Below, piece by piece: positions 56,128 through 56,236 of a stretch of DNA of 56,236 nt. Where the stretch lies: the NCBI GenBank assembly GCA_000333855.2, contig CM007338.1, forward strand, positions 197,161 to 253,396. The letters are read 5' to 3'. The DNA is from Endotrypanum monterogeii (taxonomy: Eukaryota; Euglenozoa; Kinetoplastea; Trypanosomatida; Trypanosomatidae). Both the position numbers and the translations under genes were made by a program. Under the pieces are notes generated by a model. It was not told where the DNA came from, made no database searches, and was given only the letters and a program-made list of their open reading frames with translations. The number at the start of each line of letters is the position of its first letter. Within the stretch, counting starts at the first letter, position 1.

Positions 56128-56236
56128 TCTTCAATTACAACGTGTGCTGTTCTTCACTCTTCAATCTCCTCCTGCGCCCCCAAGGCACACAGGGACTAGG
56201 TGAGCAGTGAAACCGCGTGCGAAGAGAGAAACCGCA
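56128..56236 (+). repeat. Dispersed repeat family A, copy 3 (cut by window end)
   Basis: It matches 29817-29925 with few differences. The window ends exactly where copy 1 enters its C run, so the rest of the element is missing. Confidence 0.85.

Larger units (their letters stand above)
52066..56236. other. Gene-free right end, 4.2 kb
   Basis: No supported gene. It is T/C-rich on the plus strand. It carries TA tracts (52316-52355, 53869-53896, 54178-54198), a TG-rich tract (55697-55797), repeat B copy 2 and repeat A copy 3. The first part is probably 3' UTR of the RRM gene. Frames of about 190-250 codons here are low-complexity or lie inside the repeat. Confidence 0.7.

Overview
The window looks like nuclear chromosomal DNA from a kinetoplastid of the Leishmania group. 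All recognisable genes are intronless and lie in two head-to-head strings. Many start codons follow a polypyrimidine tract and an AG, as expected for spliced-leader trans-splicing. Coding GC is high outside one island, the gene products fit kinetoplastid families, and intergenic DNA is full of (TA)n and (TG)n microsatellites. From memory, aconitase lies on chromosome 18 in Leishmania major, so this is probably the matching region. I could not check synteny.

Layout: positions 1 to about 39.2 kb carry genes only on the minus strand. Left to right they are tubulin cofactor B, the central-pair WD40 protein PF20, uracil-DNA glycosylase, a PPR-like protein, aconitase, a coiled-coil protein, RP2 (with a probable frameshift), a TMEM135-like membrane protein, a secreted sialidase-like protein and V-ATPase subunit C. 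From about 40.5 kb rightwards genes are only on the plus strand: a multi-ASH-domain flagellar-type protein, a dienoyl-CoA isomerase and an RRM protein. The 1.3 kb between V-ATPase C and the ASH protein is therefore a divergent strand-switch region, the expected start site of two polycistronic units.

The stretch from about 33.4 to 44.6 kb, around the strand switch, is compositionally different. It has lower GC in coding sequence, short intergenic gaps and no long TA or TG microsatellites. Outside it, gaps of 1 to 7 kb hold microsatellites, long G or C runs and two dispersed repeat families. One family (A) touches both window ends and also sits at 29.8-30.25 kb. The other (B) is at 31.15 and 54.74 kb and resembles SIDER retroposons.

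Functionally, four genes concern tubulin, the axoneme or the basal body (TBCB, PF20, RP2, ASH protein). The rest are housekeeping (UNG, aconitase, V-ATPase C, ECH1), RNA-related (PPR-like, RRM) or poorly characterised. Co-residence in a kinetoplastid polycistron does not by itself imply co-function. I found no tRNA, rRNA, CRISPR array or convincing new multigene system. The most interesting items are the low-GC island, the RP2 frameshift, a perfect 16-bp hairpin at 4.9 kb, the degenerate sialidase-like gene and the repeats at the window ends.
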